Below are positions 1 to 8,580 of a stretch of DNA of 64,000 nucleotides, in pieces. The notes below the pieces were generated by a model. It searched no databases. It had not been told where the DNA came from and saw nothing but the letters and a program-made list of their open reading frames with translations. Position 1 is the stretch's first letter; each line of letters starts with the position of its first letter. Source of the stretch: JANNSX01 sp046348995 (GTDB lineage Bacteria > Pseudomonadota > Alphaproteobacteria > Rhizobiales > Hyphomicrobiaceae); assembly GCA_046348995.1 (NCBI GenBank), contig JAXMDB010000006.1:186001-250000 (forward strand), read 5' to 3'. Made by a program: the position numbers and the translations under genes.

Positions 1-1328
1 ATATCGGCGTTGAGCTTGTCGAGCGCCGCCGCCTCGCCCATGGCATAACGGAAGCAGACGATATTGAGCGACACCGGCGCCATGAGCTCGAGCTGGCGCG
101 TCGTGCGCACCATGTTCGCGAGAAGCGAGGCCTGGCGGCAGTTGTCGGCGATCTTCTCGCCCAGGCGCGTGAGACCATGCTCCTTCAGCGTGAACCACAC
201 CTTGAAGGCGCGGAACGACCGGCTGAGCTCCGGTCCGAGCTCGCAGAACCAGGGCTCACCCGCGGCAAGCCCGCGCTCGGTGCCCTGCAGGTAGTCCGGC
301 CGCGTCGAGAAGCTTGCCTTGAGGCGGCTGCCGTCGCGCACGAGCACGGCGCCGGCGTCGTAGGGAACATGCAGCCATTTGTGAAAATCGAAGGCGATCG
401 AGTCCGCCGTCTCGATGCCGGCGACGAGCGGCGCGATCTCAGGCGACAGCTTGGCGAGCGCACCGAAGGCGCCGTCGACGTGCAGCCAGAGCTTCTCGGC
501 CTGCGCCAGCCGCGCGATCTCGCCGAGCGGATCGACGGCCCCCGTGTTGACGGTGCCGGCCGTGGCGATGACGGCGAAGGGCTCGAGGCCGCTCGCGCGA
601 TCCTGCGCGATCCTCTCCGCGAGCTTGGCCACATCCAGGCGCAGCTCCGCGTCGACGGGCACGCTGCGCAACGCCTCGCGGCCGAGACCCAGCATCTCGA
701 AGGCCTTGCCGATCGAGGCGTGCGCCTCGCTCGAGGTGTAGCCGACGAGCTTGCGTCCGCCGAGGCCTTTCGCGCGCGCCTCGCGCCCGAGCGCTTGATC
801 ACGCGCCGCCGTCAGGGCGATGAGCGTCGCCATCGAGGTGCCGGAGACGAGGAGGCCGCCGGCCGCGGCGGGAAATCCGAAGATCTCCTTCGCCCAGTCG
901 ATAACTTGCCGCTCGACGTAGACCGCGGCGTGGTCCCGGCCACCGGCATTGACGTTCATGGCGGCGGCGAGCAGCTCGGCGACGACGCCGCCGGCTGTCC
1001 CGGTGCCATGCACCCAGCCGAAGAAGCGCGGATGCGTATTGCCGACGGTGTAGGGGAGAATGAGCCGCTGCGTGTCCGCGATGGTCTTGTCGAGACCCTG
1101 GCCCTGCGCCGGGAGCGGCGCGGCGATCGCCTGCTTGATCAGATCGGGAACCGGCTGCCAGACGGGTCGCTGCGCGGCGTTGGCGACATGGTCGAGGGCG
1201 AGATCGAGTGCGGCATGCGCCTGGGCGCGGTACGCCGTCCAGTCGGCCGGATCGAGGCTCTGGGGCGGCTTTGCCGATGCAACCTGCGGCGCACGAGCAG
1301 GCCGGCGCATGGCGCTTCGACGTGACAT
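1..1328 (-). CDS. PLP-dependent aromatic amino-acid decarboxylase family protein (3' end outside window)
   Basis: Group II pyridoxal-phosphate decarboxylase of the DDC/tyrosine-DOPA-decarboxylase type, expected to remove the carboxyl group of an aromatic or related amino acid in the cytoplasm. The N-terminal region has the family block NTHPRFFGWVHG, a cofactor region around VDGAFGALAK, and the Schiff-base lysine in FDFHKWLHVPYD. About 442 codons are present; the frame runs off the window at base 1, so roughly the last tenth is missing. The start is taken at the first ATG (1328); a second in-frame ATG is at 1310 and neither has a strong ribosome site. It lies 120 bp downstream of the ynjBCD operon on the same strand and could be co-transcribed. 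Substrate cannot be told from sequence. Confidence 0.85.
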   Translation of the reverse strand, partial: MSRRSAMRRPARAPQVASAKPPQSLDPADWTAYRAQAHAALDLALDHVANAAQRPVWQPVPDLIKQAIAAPLPAQGQGLDKTIADTQRLILPYTVGNTHPRFFGWVHGTGTAGGVVAELLAAAMNVNAGGRDHAAVYVERQVIDWAKEIFGFPAAAGGLLVSGTSMATLIALTAARDQALGREARAKGLGGRKLVGYTSSEAHASIGKAFEMLGLGREALRSVPVDAELRLDVAKLAERIAQDRASGLEPFAVIATAGTVNTGAVDPLGEIARLAQAEKLWLHVDGAFGALAKLSPEIAPLVAGIETADSIAFDFHKWLHVPYDAGAVLVRDGSRLKASFSTRPDYLQGTERGLAAGEPWFCELGPELSRSFRAFKVWFTLKEHGLTRLGEKIADNCRQASLLANMVRTTRQLELMAPVSLNIVCFRYAMGEAAALDKLNAD

Positions 1329-1448
1329 GCCGGCTCGGTCCCCGCGTCCGCTCGAAAGGGCCGTCTATCCAGTTGCCGAATCAGCAACGGACCAGCCCTG
1401 GCGAAGGATGCGGAGACGACCGTTAACAAACGGGAAACGTTGAGGAAT

Positions 1449-2078
1449 TCAGGAGGAAATATGGATGATCGGGCCACCCGCCGCAGCCGCGTCGCCGGGA
1501 TCGTGGGTGACGAGGAGCGTCGGCAGTCCGGCCGCCCGCACGCGCTCGAGGACGAAGGACCGGATCTCGTTTCGGAGCGCGGTATCGAGCTTGCTGAACG
1601 GCTCGTCCAAAAGCAACGCGTGCGGCTCGGAGAGGAGCACGCGCAGCAGCGCGACGCGCGCCTTCTGCCCGCCTGAGAGCGTGCCCGGGTCGCGACTACC
1701 GAAATCCTGGAGGCCAGCGTCGGCCAAAGCCTCGCGCACGCGGTCCCGGCGATCCGGCACGTCACGTCCGACGCCGAACAGCAGATTGGACGCGACCGAC
1801 AGATGCGGGAACAGCAACGGATCCTGAAACAGCAGGCCGATGCGGCGCGACTCGGCCGGCAGCGGGGTGACGTCACGGCCGTCGAGCAGCACGCGTCCGG
1901 CGGCCGTGAACGCGGGATCGAGCAGCCCAGCGACGAAGGCGAGCAGCGTCGACTTTCCCGATCCCGACGGGCCCATGACGGTGACGACCTCGCCCGGACC
2001 GATCGAGGTAGTAAGGGTTAGCAGCTGTCGCCCCTCACGGGCGATGGTCACGCGGTCGAGCTCGAGATGGTGCGCCAT
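1449..2078 (-). CDS. ynjD: ABC transporter ATP-binding protein, YnjD type
   Basis: ATPase of the three-gene ynjBCD transporter. The 209-residue protein has Walker A (GPSGSGKST), the Q-loop (LLFQDPLLFPHLSV), the signature LSGGQKARVALLR, Walker B (ALLLDEPFS) and the H-loop (LLVTHD). Its length is close to the short E. coli YnjD and lacks the regulatory C-terminus of larger importers. The start ATG overlaps the stop of the permease gene (TGATG), so the two are translationally coupled. Substrate of this transporter class is not established. Confidence 0.9.
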   Translation of the reverse strand: MAHHLELDRVTIAREGRQLLTLTTSIGPGEVVTVMGPSGSGKSTLLAFVAGLLDPAFTAAGRVLLDGRDVTPLPAESRRIGLLFQDPLLFPHLSVASNLLFGVGRDVPDRRDRVREALADAGLQDFGSRDPGTLSGGQKARVALLRVLLSEPHALLLDEPFSKLDTALRNEIRSFVLERVRAAGLPTLLVTHDPGDAAAAGGPIIHISS

Positions 2079-3760
2079 CAGGCGGCCTCGCGCATGAGCC
2101 GGCGGTGACGCCACATGAGGTGCGGGACGCCGATGGCGATCATGAATGCGACGGCCGGCAGCAACGCCTGGCAGATCGCCCAAACACCGATCGTCCGGCG
2201 ATCACCGCCAGCCGCAAGCGCGACGGCCTCCGTCGTGATCGTCGGTACGCGACCGGCGCCCAAAAGCTGCGTCGGCAGATACTGTCCGGCGCTGACGGCG
2301 AACCCCACCGCCGCCGCCGTCAGGATCGGCGTTGCGAGCAGTGGCAGACGCACGCGCCAGAACACACCGGCTGGTCGCGACCCGAGCGTGCGGGCCAGCG
2401 CCGCCAACCGCGGGTCCAGGCGGCGATAGGCCTCCGAGAGCGACAGATAGCAGTAGGGCAGGACGAACAGCACATGGCCGAGGATCACTGCGGCAAGCCC
2501 TGGCCTCAGCCCCGAGAAGCTCATCACCACCGCAATCCCGAGCAGGAACGAGACGGACGGCACGATGAGCGGCAGGTAGAGGATCGTCAGCGCGAGCCGG
2601 CCGGCCGGATGGCCGCGCCGCGTCTCGTGCTCGAGGGCGGCAATGGTGGCGGCGATCGACACGCCCGTCGCGACGAGGGCGACGGCGAGCGTGTTGGCGA
2701 GTGGCGTGCCGATGACCGCGAGCGCGGTTTGCCACGTCGCTGCCGTGACATGCTCCGGAAGCGCATCGGGAAAGCGCCAGTAGCCGGCAATGGACCACAG
2801 CCCGAGCGAGAGGAGGCCGAGACCGGAGAGGACGGCGATCGCACCCATCAGGGTGATGCCGGCCCGCCGCAGCACCGCATCGCCCATTTGCCGCGTGCCG
2901 CGCCTGACCCAGGCCCGGCCGAGACGCATCGCCAAACCTTCGCCGCTCCGCCAGGTCGCCAGCGCGGCAAATGTTACGCCGAGCTGCAGCCAGGCGGCCG
3001 CCGCGGCGATGAGCAGCCGGTCGAGATCGGGGTCGTTGGCCCATTTGAGCACGGCGACGCCGAGCGGCGGCGGGTTGGTCGGTCCGAGGATCATCGCCAC
3101 GTCGACGACGGAAGAGGCATAGGCGATCACGGCGTAGACGGGGAGACGGATCAGCGGGTAGAGCGCCGGCAGAACCGCTTTCAGCCAGGCGGTGACCGGG
3201 CGATAGCCGAGGGTGCGCGCGACCGCCAGCCGATCGGGGGCGCTTACTTGCGGCAGCGCCGCCAGGCTCATGAGCAAGAGGAACGGCACCTCCTTCAGCA
3301 CGAGCCCGGCCATCATCGACAGACCGTAGGGATCGTTGACGATCAGGAGATCGGGCGGATCGCTCCAACCCGTCAGCCAGGGCGAGAGCGCGCGCACGAT
3401 CATGCCGGACGGCGCGATGAGGAAGGCGAGGCCGAACGCCATCGCCGCGTGCGGCACCGCGAGGAGCGGCGAGATCGCGCGCCGGATCAGCCGCTCGAGG
3501 CGAGACCCTCTGCCGCTGGCGAGAAACAGCACGACGATCGCGAGCGAGACAGCCGCCGTCAGCAATCCGCTGAGGAAGCTTAAGAGCACCGAGCGCGTCA
3601 GCCCCGGGGCCTCGAGCAGGCCGGCGATGGCCTCGGCGCTGATCGTGTCGTGACCGAGCACCGGCGCGTAGCCGAGTGCCGGCAGCAGCGCGACGAGGAG
3701 CCCCGCGAGCACCGTTCCCGCAAGCAGAACGATGACGCCGCTGGCCGCGAGCCGCAGCAT
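2078..3760 (-). CDS. ynjC: ABC transporter permease, two fused membrane domains (YnjC type)
   Basis: Inner-membrane permease of 560 residues with two tandem binding-protein-dependent transport domains, the fused arrangement typical of YnjC and of ferric-iron/thiamine permeases. Hydrophobic segments run throughout. EAA-type loops are visible in each half (around VARTLGYRPVTAW and ALARTLGSRPAGVFW), the contacts for the ATPase. It starts 12 bp after the binding-protein gene and overlaps the ATPase gene by one base, giving the order ynjB-ynjC-ynjD. Confidence 0.9.
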   Translation of the reverse strand: MLRLAASGVIVLLAGTVLAGLLVALLPALGYAPVLGHDTISAEAIAGLLEAPGLTRSVLLSFLSGLLTAAVSLAIVVLFLASGRGSRLERLIRRAISPLLAVPHAAMAFGLAFLIAPSGMIVRALSPWLTGWSDPPDLLIVNDPYGLSMMAGLVLKEVPFLLLMSLAALPQVSAPDRLAVARTLGYRPVTAWLKAVLPALYPLIRLPVYAVIAYASSVVDVAMILGPTNPPPLGVAVLKWANDPDLDRLLIAAAAAWLQLGVTFAALATWRSGEGLAMRLGRAWVRRGTRQMGDAVLRRAGITLMGAIAVLSGLGLLSLGLWSIAGYWRFPDALPEHVTAATWQTALAVIGTPLANTLAVALVATGVSIAATIAALEHETRRGHPAGRLALTILYLPLIVPSVSFLLGIAVVMSFSGLRPGLAAVILGHVLFVLPYCYLSLSEAYRRLDPRLAALARTLGSRPAGVFWRVRLPLLATPILTAAAVGFAVSAGQYLPTQLLGAGRVPTITTEAVALAAGGDRRTIGVWAICQALLPAVAFMIAIGVPHLMWRHRRLMREAA

Positions 3761-3772
3761 CCGCTCCCCGCC

Positions 3773-5041
3773 TTACGACGCGCCGTAGCGCTTGAGCCAT
3801 TCCGCCTCGAGCGCCTTGACCCAGGAGGGATCGGGCTCGGCGAGCGCGGTACCGAGAGCCTGCGGCCGCAGCGTCGCCGGCCCGACGTCGACGGCATCGA
3901 ACGCTGCCTTGTCCTTGTCGCCGAGGGCGCCGACGTCGAGCACGGTCTGGTCGCCCCAGACGGCGGGATCGAGCTTCTTGGCCTGCGCCTCGGGAGAAAG
4001 CAGGAAGTTCGCCAGCACCATGGCGCCCGCCTTGTTGGCGGCGTTGAAGGGGATGGCGAGGAAGTGCACGTTGCCGATCGTGCCGCCGGAGAGCACGTAG
4101 CTCTCGACCGTCGGCGGGAGCTCGTTGTTGGCGATGGCGGCACTCGCATCTCCCGGATTGAACGTGAAGGCGATGCGCGTCTCCTTGTCGGCGAACAGCC
4201 GGCGCAGCTCGGTCGAGTTGGCGGGGAAGGCCTTGCCCCCGCGCCAGAGCGTCGGATGCAGGGCGTCCAAATAGTCCCACAGAGGTTTCGTCACCGACGC
4301 GAAATCGGCCTTCTCGACCGGAGCGTAGAGCGGCGCGGGATCGGGCAGGAGCTCGATCAGCGTCTGCTTCAGGAACGTGAGGCCGAGAAAATCCGGAGGT
4401 TTGGGATAGGCGAAGCGGCCGGGATTGGCGCGCGCCCAGGCGGCCAGACTCGTCATCGAGCGCGGCGGCACGGTGACGACCTCGAGGTCGTGATAGAAGA
4501 CGACCTGCGCCCGGCCCCACGGGCTTTCGAGCCCCTCGACCGGCACGGTGAAATCGGCCGTGATGTCCTTGTGGGTCTCGGGCGACGTCAAGGCATAGTT
4601 GGGCGTGTTGTCGGCCCAAGGTCCGAACAGAAGTCCATTCTTTTTCATCGCGGCGAAGTTGTCGCCATTGATCCAGACGAGGTCGACGGCGCCGCCGCTC
4701 GCGGTGCCGGCCGTCTTGTCGGCGAGCACCCGCTGCACGGCTTCCGCCGTGTCGGCGAGCTTCACATGCGCGACCTTGACGCCGAACCGCTTCTCGACCT
4801 CCGTCGCCGCCCAGGCGATGTAGGCGTTGATGCGCGGCTCCCCGCCCCAGGCGTTGAAGGCGACCGTCTGCCCCTCGGCCTCGGCGAGCACGCTCTTCCA
4901 GCTCTTCGGATCGGGATCGCCGGCGAAGGCCGAGGTCGCGATGAAAAGGCCGAGCAGCAAAGTCGCGGCGGCGATCGCGCGAGGGGCAAAGAGGGTCACG
5001 GGACGGGGCTCCGAGAGGATGAGACGATTGGCCTGCAACAT
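3773..5041 (-). CDS. ynjB: ABC transporter substrate-binding protein, YnjB type
   Basis: Periplasmic binding component of the transporter. An ATG at 5041 is preceded by GGAGGG six bases upstream, which favours it over an earlier in-frame start at 5065. The 422-residue product has an N-terminal signal peptide, with likely cleavage after ATSAFA. The mature part carries family blocks WGGEPRINAYI, DTAEAVQRVLADK, VDLVWINGDNF and LLFGPW, which match YnjB. First gene of the operon; two long inverted repeats lie just upstream. Confidence 0.9.
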   Translation of the reverse strand: MLQANRLILSEPRPVTLFAPRAIAAATLLLGLFIATSAFAGDPDPKSWKSVLAEAEGQTVAFNAWGGEPRINAYIAWAATEVEKRFGVKVAHVKLADTAEAVQRVLADKTAGTASGGAVDLVWINGDNFAAMKKNGLLFGPWADNTPNYALTSPETHKDITADFTVPVEGLESPWGRAQVVFYHDLEVVTVPPRSMTSLAAWARANPGRFAYPKPPDFLGLTFLKQTLIELLPDPAPLYAPVEKADFASVTKPLWDYLDALHPTLWRGGKAFPANSTELRRLFADKETRIAFTFNPGDASAAIANNELPPTVESYVLSGGTIGNVHFLAIPFNAANKAGAMVLANFLLSPEAQAKKLDPAVWGDQTVLDVGALGDKDKAAFDAVDVGPATLRPQALGTALAEPDPSWVKALEAEWLKRYGAS

Positions 5042-5107
5042 AGCCAACCCTCCGCCCTCACACACTCACTATTGCGCGAGCACGGCCCCCGAACGGCATC
5101 GCGCTGA

Positions 5108-5184
5108 GCTCGTGTCCCGTTCGCGAAGCTCGTCACCACTCGCAGGGCCCGCTTACGAGCTTCGCGAACGATAAGGACACGAGC
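5108..5184. repeat. Long imperfect inverted repeat
   Basis: Bases 5119-5133 (GTTCGCGAAGCTCGT) pair exactly with 5155-5169, and 5109-5117 (CTCGTGTCC) pair with 5175-5183, giving a 24-bp stem with one small bulge and a 21-base loop. It lies in the gap upstream of ynjB. There is no T tract, so it is not a classical terminator; it resembles an extragenic palindromic element. Confidence 0.75.
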
Positions 5185-5214
5185 AATCTCATAAGCTTAG
5201 TGCGGCGCATTGTT

Positions 5215-5261
5215 CGCAAGTCCGCACATTGTGCCTGCCCCAGAGTGGGTGCGGACTTGCG
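5215..5261. repeat. Perfect 13-bp inverted repeat
   Basis: CGCAAGTCCGCAC at 5215-5227 is repeated inverted at 5249-5261 with a 21-base loop. It sits downstream of the small secreted-protein gene at 5320-5577 (leftward) and may stop or protect its transcript, but there is no T run. Its 21-base loop equals that of the neighbouring palindrome at 5108-5184, hinting at related elements. Confidence 0.7.
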
Positions 5262-5319
5262 AGCCGCCGCACGAGCTCGGCGCGCCAAAGTCATGATCGG
5301 ATTTGCGAAACGGATCGTG

Positions 5320-5577
5320 TCAGCCGCCGATGGACGCACGGATCTTGTCGGCGGTGGCGCCGGCCTCGGCGAGCTTGTTGTCCTCGCACTGAGACATGAG
5401 CTGCACCAGCATGCTGCCGACCTCGGCAATCTGCTGATCGCCCATGGCCTTGTTCTCGGCCGCTTCCGCGAGCTTGTCGGCCATGGCGTTGCAGGCCTGC
5501 TGATCGGCCGGAGCACCGGCAAAGGCCACGCCCGCGAGGCTCACCAGGATCACACCGGCGGCAAGAAACCTCTTCAT
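5320..5577 (-). CDS. Small secreted protein of unknown function
   Basis: 85-residue protein, not recognised. A typical Sec signal peptide (MKRFLAAGVILVSLAGVAFA) is followed by about 65 mature residues with two cysteines (in QQACNAM and MSQCEDN) about 35 residues apart, which could form a periplasmic disulfide. The mature part is rich in Ala, Glu and Asp and looks helical. GGGAG lies nine bases before the ATG. It stands alone between palindromic elements. Confidence 0.7.
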   Translation of the reverse strand: MKRFLAAGVILVSLAGVAFAGAPADQQACNAMADKLAEAAENKAMGDQQIAEVGSMLVQLMSQCEDNKLAEAGATADKIRASIGG

Positions 5578-5673
5578 TTCAATCGTCTCCCAACGTGAGC
5601 ATCCGTTGCTTCGTCAACTCTAGCACGAGCCGGCGAACGGACGCATCCGGTTGCTATGGAGGGCAATATAGGT

Positions 5674-5715
5674 GGCCGTCCTGAACGTGGGCTGAACCCC
5701 GCGTTCAGGACGGCC
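5674..5715. repeat. Perfect 14-bp inverted repeat
   Basis: GGCCGTCCTGAACG (5674-5687) is repeated inverted at 5702-5715 around a 14-base loop that itself can fold (GGG..CCC). It lies in the 280-bp gap between the divergent small secreted gene and the DUF457 gene. There is no T tract. It could be an extragenic palindrome or a regulatory hairpin. A perfect DnaA-box-like sequence TTATCCACA follows at 5746-5754. Confidence 0.75.
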
Positions 5716-5857
5716 CGCCTTGTTCCAGTCGCGATCGGCTCCCACTTATCCACAGGTTCTCGACAGCCGCGGACTGACCGCGGCCGTCGAATCAGCTTGT
5801 TGGAACAGCATCCGGCTCCTTGTCCGTGCGTCGCCGGGGGATGAGGAGACGTTTCGC

Positions 5858-6628
5858 ATGGCCAATTTCACCACCCACATCGCTGTCGGCATCGTCGCGT
5901 CCGGTGTCGTCTCGACACTGGTGCTGGCGGGCGGTCTCGTCACCGAGACGGAGGTGCTGACGCTGGTCGGTGCCGGCGCGGTCGGCGCCGTGCTGCCGGA
6001 TATCGATCTGCAGAAGTCGCGCGCCTCGCAGGCGATGTTCTCAGGGTTGGCCGTGTTCCTGGCGTTCGCCGTGCTGCTCAAGATCGGCATGCAGTATTCG
6101 CTCGCCGAGATGTGGCTGATGTGGGCCGGCACCTATCTCCTGGTCCGCTACGGCGGACACAACCTCTTCCACGCGATCACCGAGCATCGCGGCATCTTCC
6201 ATTCGCTGCTCGCCGGCATCGCGTTCGGGTTGGTCACGACGATCCTGTTCTCCAAGCTGCTCGGCACCTCCGACATCGTCGCCTGGCTCGGCGGACTGTT
6301 CATGCTGTTCGGATACATCGTCCACCTCGTGCTCGACGAGATCTACAGCGTCGACGTTCTCAACGAGCGCATCAAGTCGTCGTTCGGCTCGGCCTTGAAG
6401 CTGTTCGACAGCCATGCGCCGGTCGCGTCCGCGTCGATGGCGGCGGTGATCGTCGGGCTGTTCCTGCTGACGCCGCCGGCCAAGCCCATCGTCAGCCTCG
6501 TCGGCTCGCACGACACCTGGACCTATCTGCACCACCGCATGCTGCCGGAGGGCAAATGGTTCGGCGTGTTCGGCGGCGAGCGCCCGGTGTCGACGGCGAC
6601 CGTCACAGCGCCAGCGGGCGGTGGGTGA
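5858..6628 (+). CDS. DUF457/YdjM-type membrane-bound metal-dependent hydrolase
   Basis: 256-residue inner-membrane protein. It shows the motifs of the YdjM/YfhO-like group: TTHIAVG near the N-terminus, PDIDLQKSRASQ, and HRGIFHSLLAG. The His/Asp residues are thought to bind metal. Four or more hydrophobic segments are evident. The start at 5858 follows GAGGAGA and begins at the conserved MANFTTHIAVG; an upstream extension of the frame to 5720 has no family resemblance. Substrate is not known for the family; some relatives are SOS-inducible. Confidence 0.85.
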   Translation: MANFTTHIAVGIVASGVVSTLVLAGGLVTETEVLTLVGAGAVGAVLPDIDLQKSRASQAMFSGLAVFLAFAVLLKIGMQYSLAEMWLMWAGTYLLVRYGGHNLFHAITEHRGIFHSLLAGIAFGLVTTILFSKLLGTSDIVAWLGGLFMLFGYIVHLVLDEIYSVDVLNERIKSSFGSALKLFDSHAPVASASMAAVIVGLFLLTPPAKPIVSLVGSHDTWTYLHHRMLPEGKWFGVFGGERPVSTATVTAPAGGG

Positions 6629-6710
6629 GGAGGAGCGAGCTACTGCTGGCTCTCTTCATTCAGCATTGCTAACATCCGCGCGACCGGTGTCTAAGCCCTA
6701 GGGGTCGCGC

Positions 6711-8435
6711 ATGACCCGTCGCCTCGCAGCCATCGTCGTTGCCGATGTGGTGGGCTACTCGCGGCTTCTCGCCGCCGATGAGGCGGGGACCCTCGCCGCG
6801 CTGAAAGAGCGGCGTAAGGCGGTGGTCGAGCCGCTCGTGCGCGAGCACTTGGGGCGCATCGTCAAATTCATGGGCGACGGCGTGCTCATCGAGTTCGCGA
6901 GCGCCGTCAATGCGGTGGCCTTCGCGCTCGACCTGCAACGCCGCATGACCGAGATGAACGAGCCGATTGCCGAGGCACGGCGCATCATGCTGCGCATCGG
7001 CATCAATTTGGGCGAGGTGGTCGGTGAGGGCTCGGACATCTTCGGCGACGGGGTCAATGTGGCCTCACGGCTGGAGGCGGTGGCTGAGGCTGGCGGGATC
7101 GCGGTGTCGGGGAAGGTGTACGAGGAGGTCAAGGGGAAGGTCGACGCGGCTTTCGAGGACGTGGGTGAGGTCGCCCTCAAGAACATCATGGCACCTGTTC
7201 GGGCGTGGCGGCTGAGGCCGCCTGAAGCAGTCGGGAGGGGCAATGCGCCGGTCGCCAGCGAGCGCATCACGATCGCCGTCCTGCCGTTCACGAACATGTC
7301 GGGCGATGCCTCGCAGGAGTACTTCGCCGATGGCCTCACCGAGGACCTGATTACCGCGCTCGCGAAGTCGCGGCACCTGCACGTGCTCTCGCGCAATGCC
7401 TCTTTCGAATACAAGGGCCGGGTTGTGAACATTCCCGAGGTAGGGAAGCAACTCGGCGCGCGTTACGTGCTCGAAGGCAGTGTGCGGACCGGCGGCAATC
7501 GCGTCCGCGTCACGGCACAGCTCATCGACGCGGCGACCGGCGGGCATGTCTGGGCCGAGCGTTTCGATCGAGAGATGGCGGATGTTTTCGCGGTCCAGGA
7601 CGAGATCGTGGGAGCGATTGCTGGGAGGTTGGCTCTGGGATTGGTCGACACGTTTGCCGCCAGCCGAAGGAAAGCGCCGACTGAAAATCTCACGGCCTAT
7701 GAGCATCTGTTAAAGGGTCGATCGGCCTGGCGCCTTGGTTCGTTCGTCGAGACGCGCGATCACTATCTCAAAGCTGCCGAGCTAGATCCAGGTTATGCCG
7801 CTGCGCTTGCAGGTTTGTCGTTTCTTTACTCGTACGATCTCTACACACAGCTCATCGATGAACGTCCAGTCGAGCGAGAGCGGCTGGCCCGAAGCTACGC
7901 AGCAAGAGCGATCGCATGCGATGACGGCGATGACTATATTCAACACTCTATCGGGACGTCGTTCCTCTGTCTCGGTGAGCTTGAGAAAGCCAAGTATCAT
8001 CTGGAAACAGCTATATCTCTCAACCCATTCTTTCCGTACAGCTGGATGAATCTCGGCAACACGCTGTCCTGCCTGGGAATGCACAAAGAAGCGCTCGAGC
8101 TGATCGGTAAGGGTTTCCGGCTCGAGCCTCGCGTAGCGCCAGCTATGCGGGTTGACTTCGAAGTCTATACTGCCCTCGGTGACTGCGCGGCAGCTCGCGA
8201 CGCCTTCAATCAGATCAATAGACCATTCGCCTTCCAGTACCTGTTACTGGCATGTTGCTTCGCGCAGGCCGACCGAGCGGAGGAAGCCGCCAAGGCCATG
8301 GCGGGGTTCGAGACCGAGCGAGGACTTTCATTTGACACTTTTGACTTCGCCCGGCGGTGGGTCTCTCTGTATCGACGCCAAGAGGACGAGGAACGGCTGC
8401 GCACTGGCTTCCGCAAGCTCGGGATCGAGATCTGA
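6711..8435 (+). CDS. Class III adenylate/guanylate cyclase with TolB-like and TPR regions
   Basis: 574 residues in three parts. Residues 1-170 are a class III nucleotidyl cyclase domain with the metal-binding segments VVADVVGYSRLLA and FMGDGVLIEF and the block FGDGVNVASRLEA. Residues 180-310 are the TolB-like region with VLPFTNMSGD and YFADGLTEDLI. The remainder is TPR-like helical repeats. This architecture is greatly expanded in Bradyrhizobium and relatives. It is likely cytoplasmic; the TPR part probably binds a partner. Whether the cyclase is active cannot be said. A truncated member of the same family lies at 25640-26620. Confidence 0.88.
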   Translation: MTRRLAAIVVADVVGYSRLLAADEAGTLAALKERRKAVVEPLVREHLGRIVKFMGDGVLIEFASAVNAVAFALDLQRRMTEMNEPIAEARRIMLRIGINLGEVVGEGSDIFGDGVNVASRLEAVAEAGGIAVSGKVYEEVKGKVDAAFEDVGEVALKNIMAPVRAWRLRPPEAVGRGNAPVASERITIAVLPFTNMSGDASQEYFADGLTEDLITALAKSRHLHVLSRNASFEYKGRVVNIPEVGKQLGARYVLEGSVRTGGNRVRVTAQLIDAATGGHVWAERFDREMADVFAVQDEIVGAIAGRLALGLVDTFAASRRKAPTENLTAYEHLLKGRSAWRLGSFVETRDHYLKAAELDPGYAAALAGLSFLYSYDLYTQLIDERPVERERLARSYAARAIACDDGDDYIQHSIGTSFLCLGELEKAKYHLETAISLNPFFPYSWMNLGNTLSCLGMHKEALELIGKGFRLEPRVAPAMRVDFEVYTALGDCAAARDAFNQINRPFAFQYLLLACCFAQADRAEEAAKAMAGFETERGLSFDTFDFARRWVSLYRRQEDEERLRTGFRKLGIEI

Positions 8436-8543
8436 GCTGCCAGGTCGCTTGCTTCCCGATTGGTGACGGGAGCCCGGCCGCCGATACCCTCCCTTAACCC
8501 TCATTTCCCCCACCCCCTTGTCCTCCGCCGCCTCCCACCCCAC

Positions 8544-8566
8544 GTTATTGAACACTGTTCAATAAC
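8544..8566. promoter_or_regulatory. Perfect palindrome, candidate repressor operator
   Basis: Two 11-base arms, GTTATTGAACA and TGTTCAATAAC, flank a single C. The site ends 14 bases before the ATG of the methyltransferase gene. A long, perfect, AT-rich palindrome in otherwise very GC-rich DNA and at this position looks like the binding site of a TetR-type dimer. No regulator gene is adjacent. Confidence 0.65.
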
Positions 8567-8580
8567 TTAAGGCGTCGCCC

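Noticed and set aside
2202..4619. An 805-codon leftward frame across the ynjB and ynjC genes
   Set aside because: Same strand but out of frame with both genes, rich in Arg and Ala without motifs; a by-product of GC-rich codon bias.
5746..5754. Perfect DnaA-box sequence TTATCCACA
   Set aside because: Single copy with no cluster, no AT-rich unwinding region and no dnaA or gidA neighbour, so not an origin.
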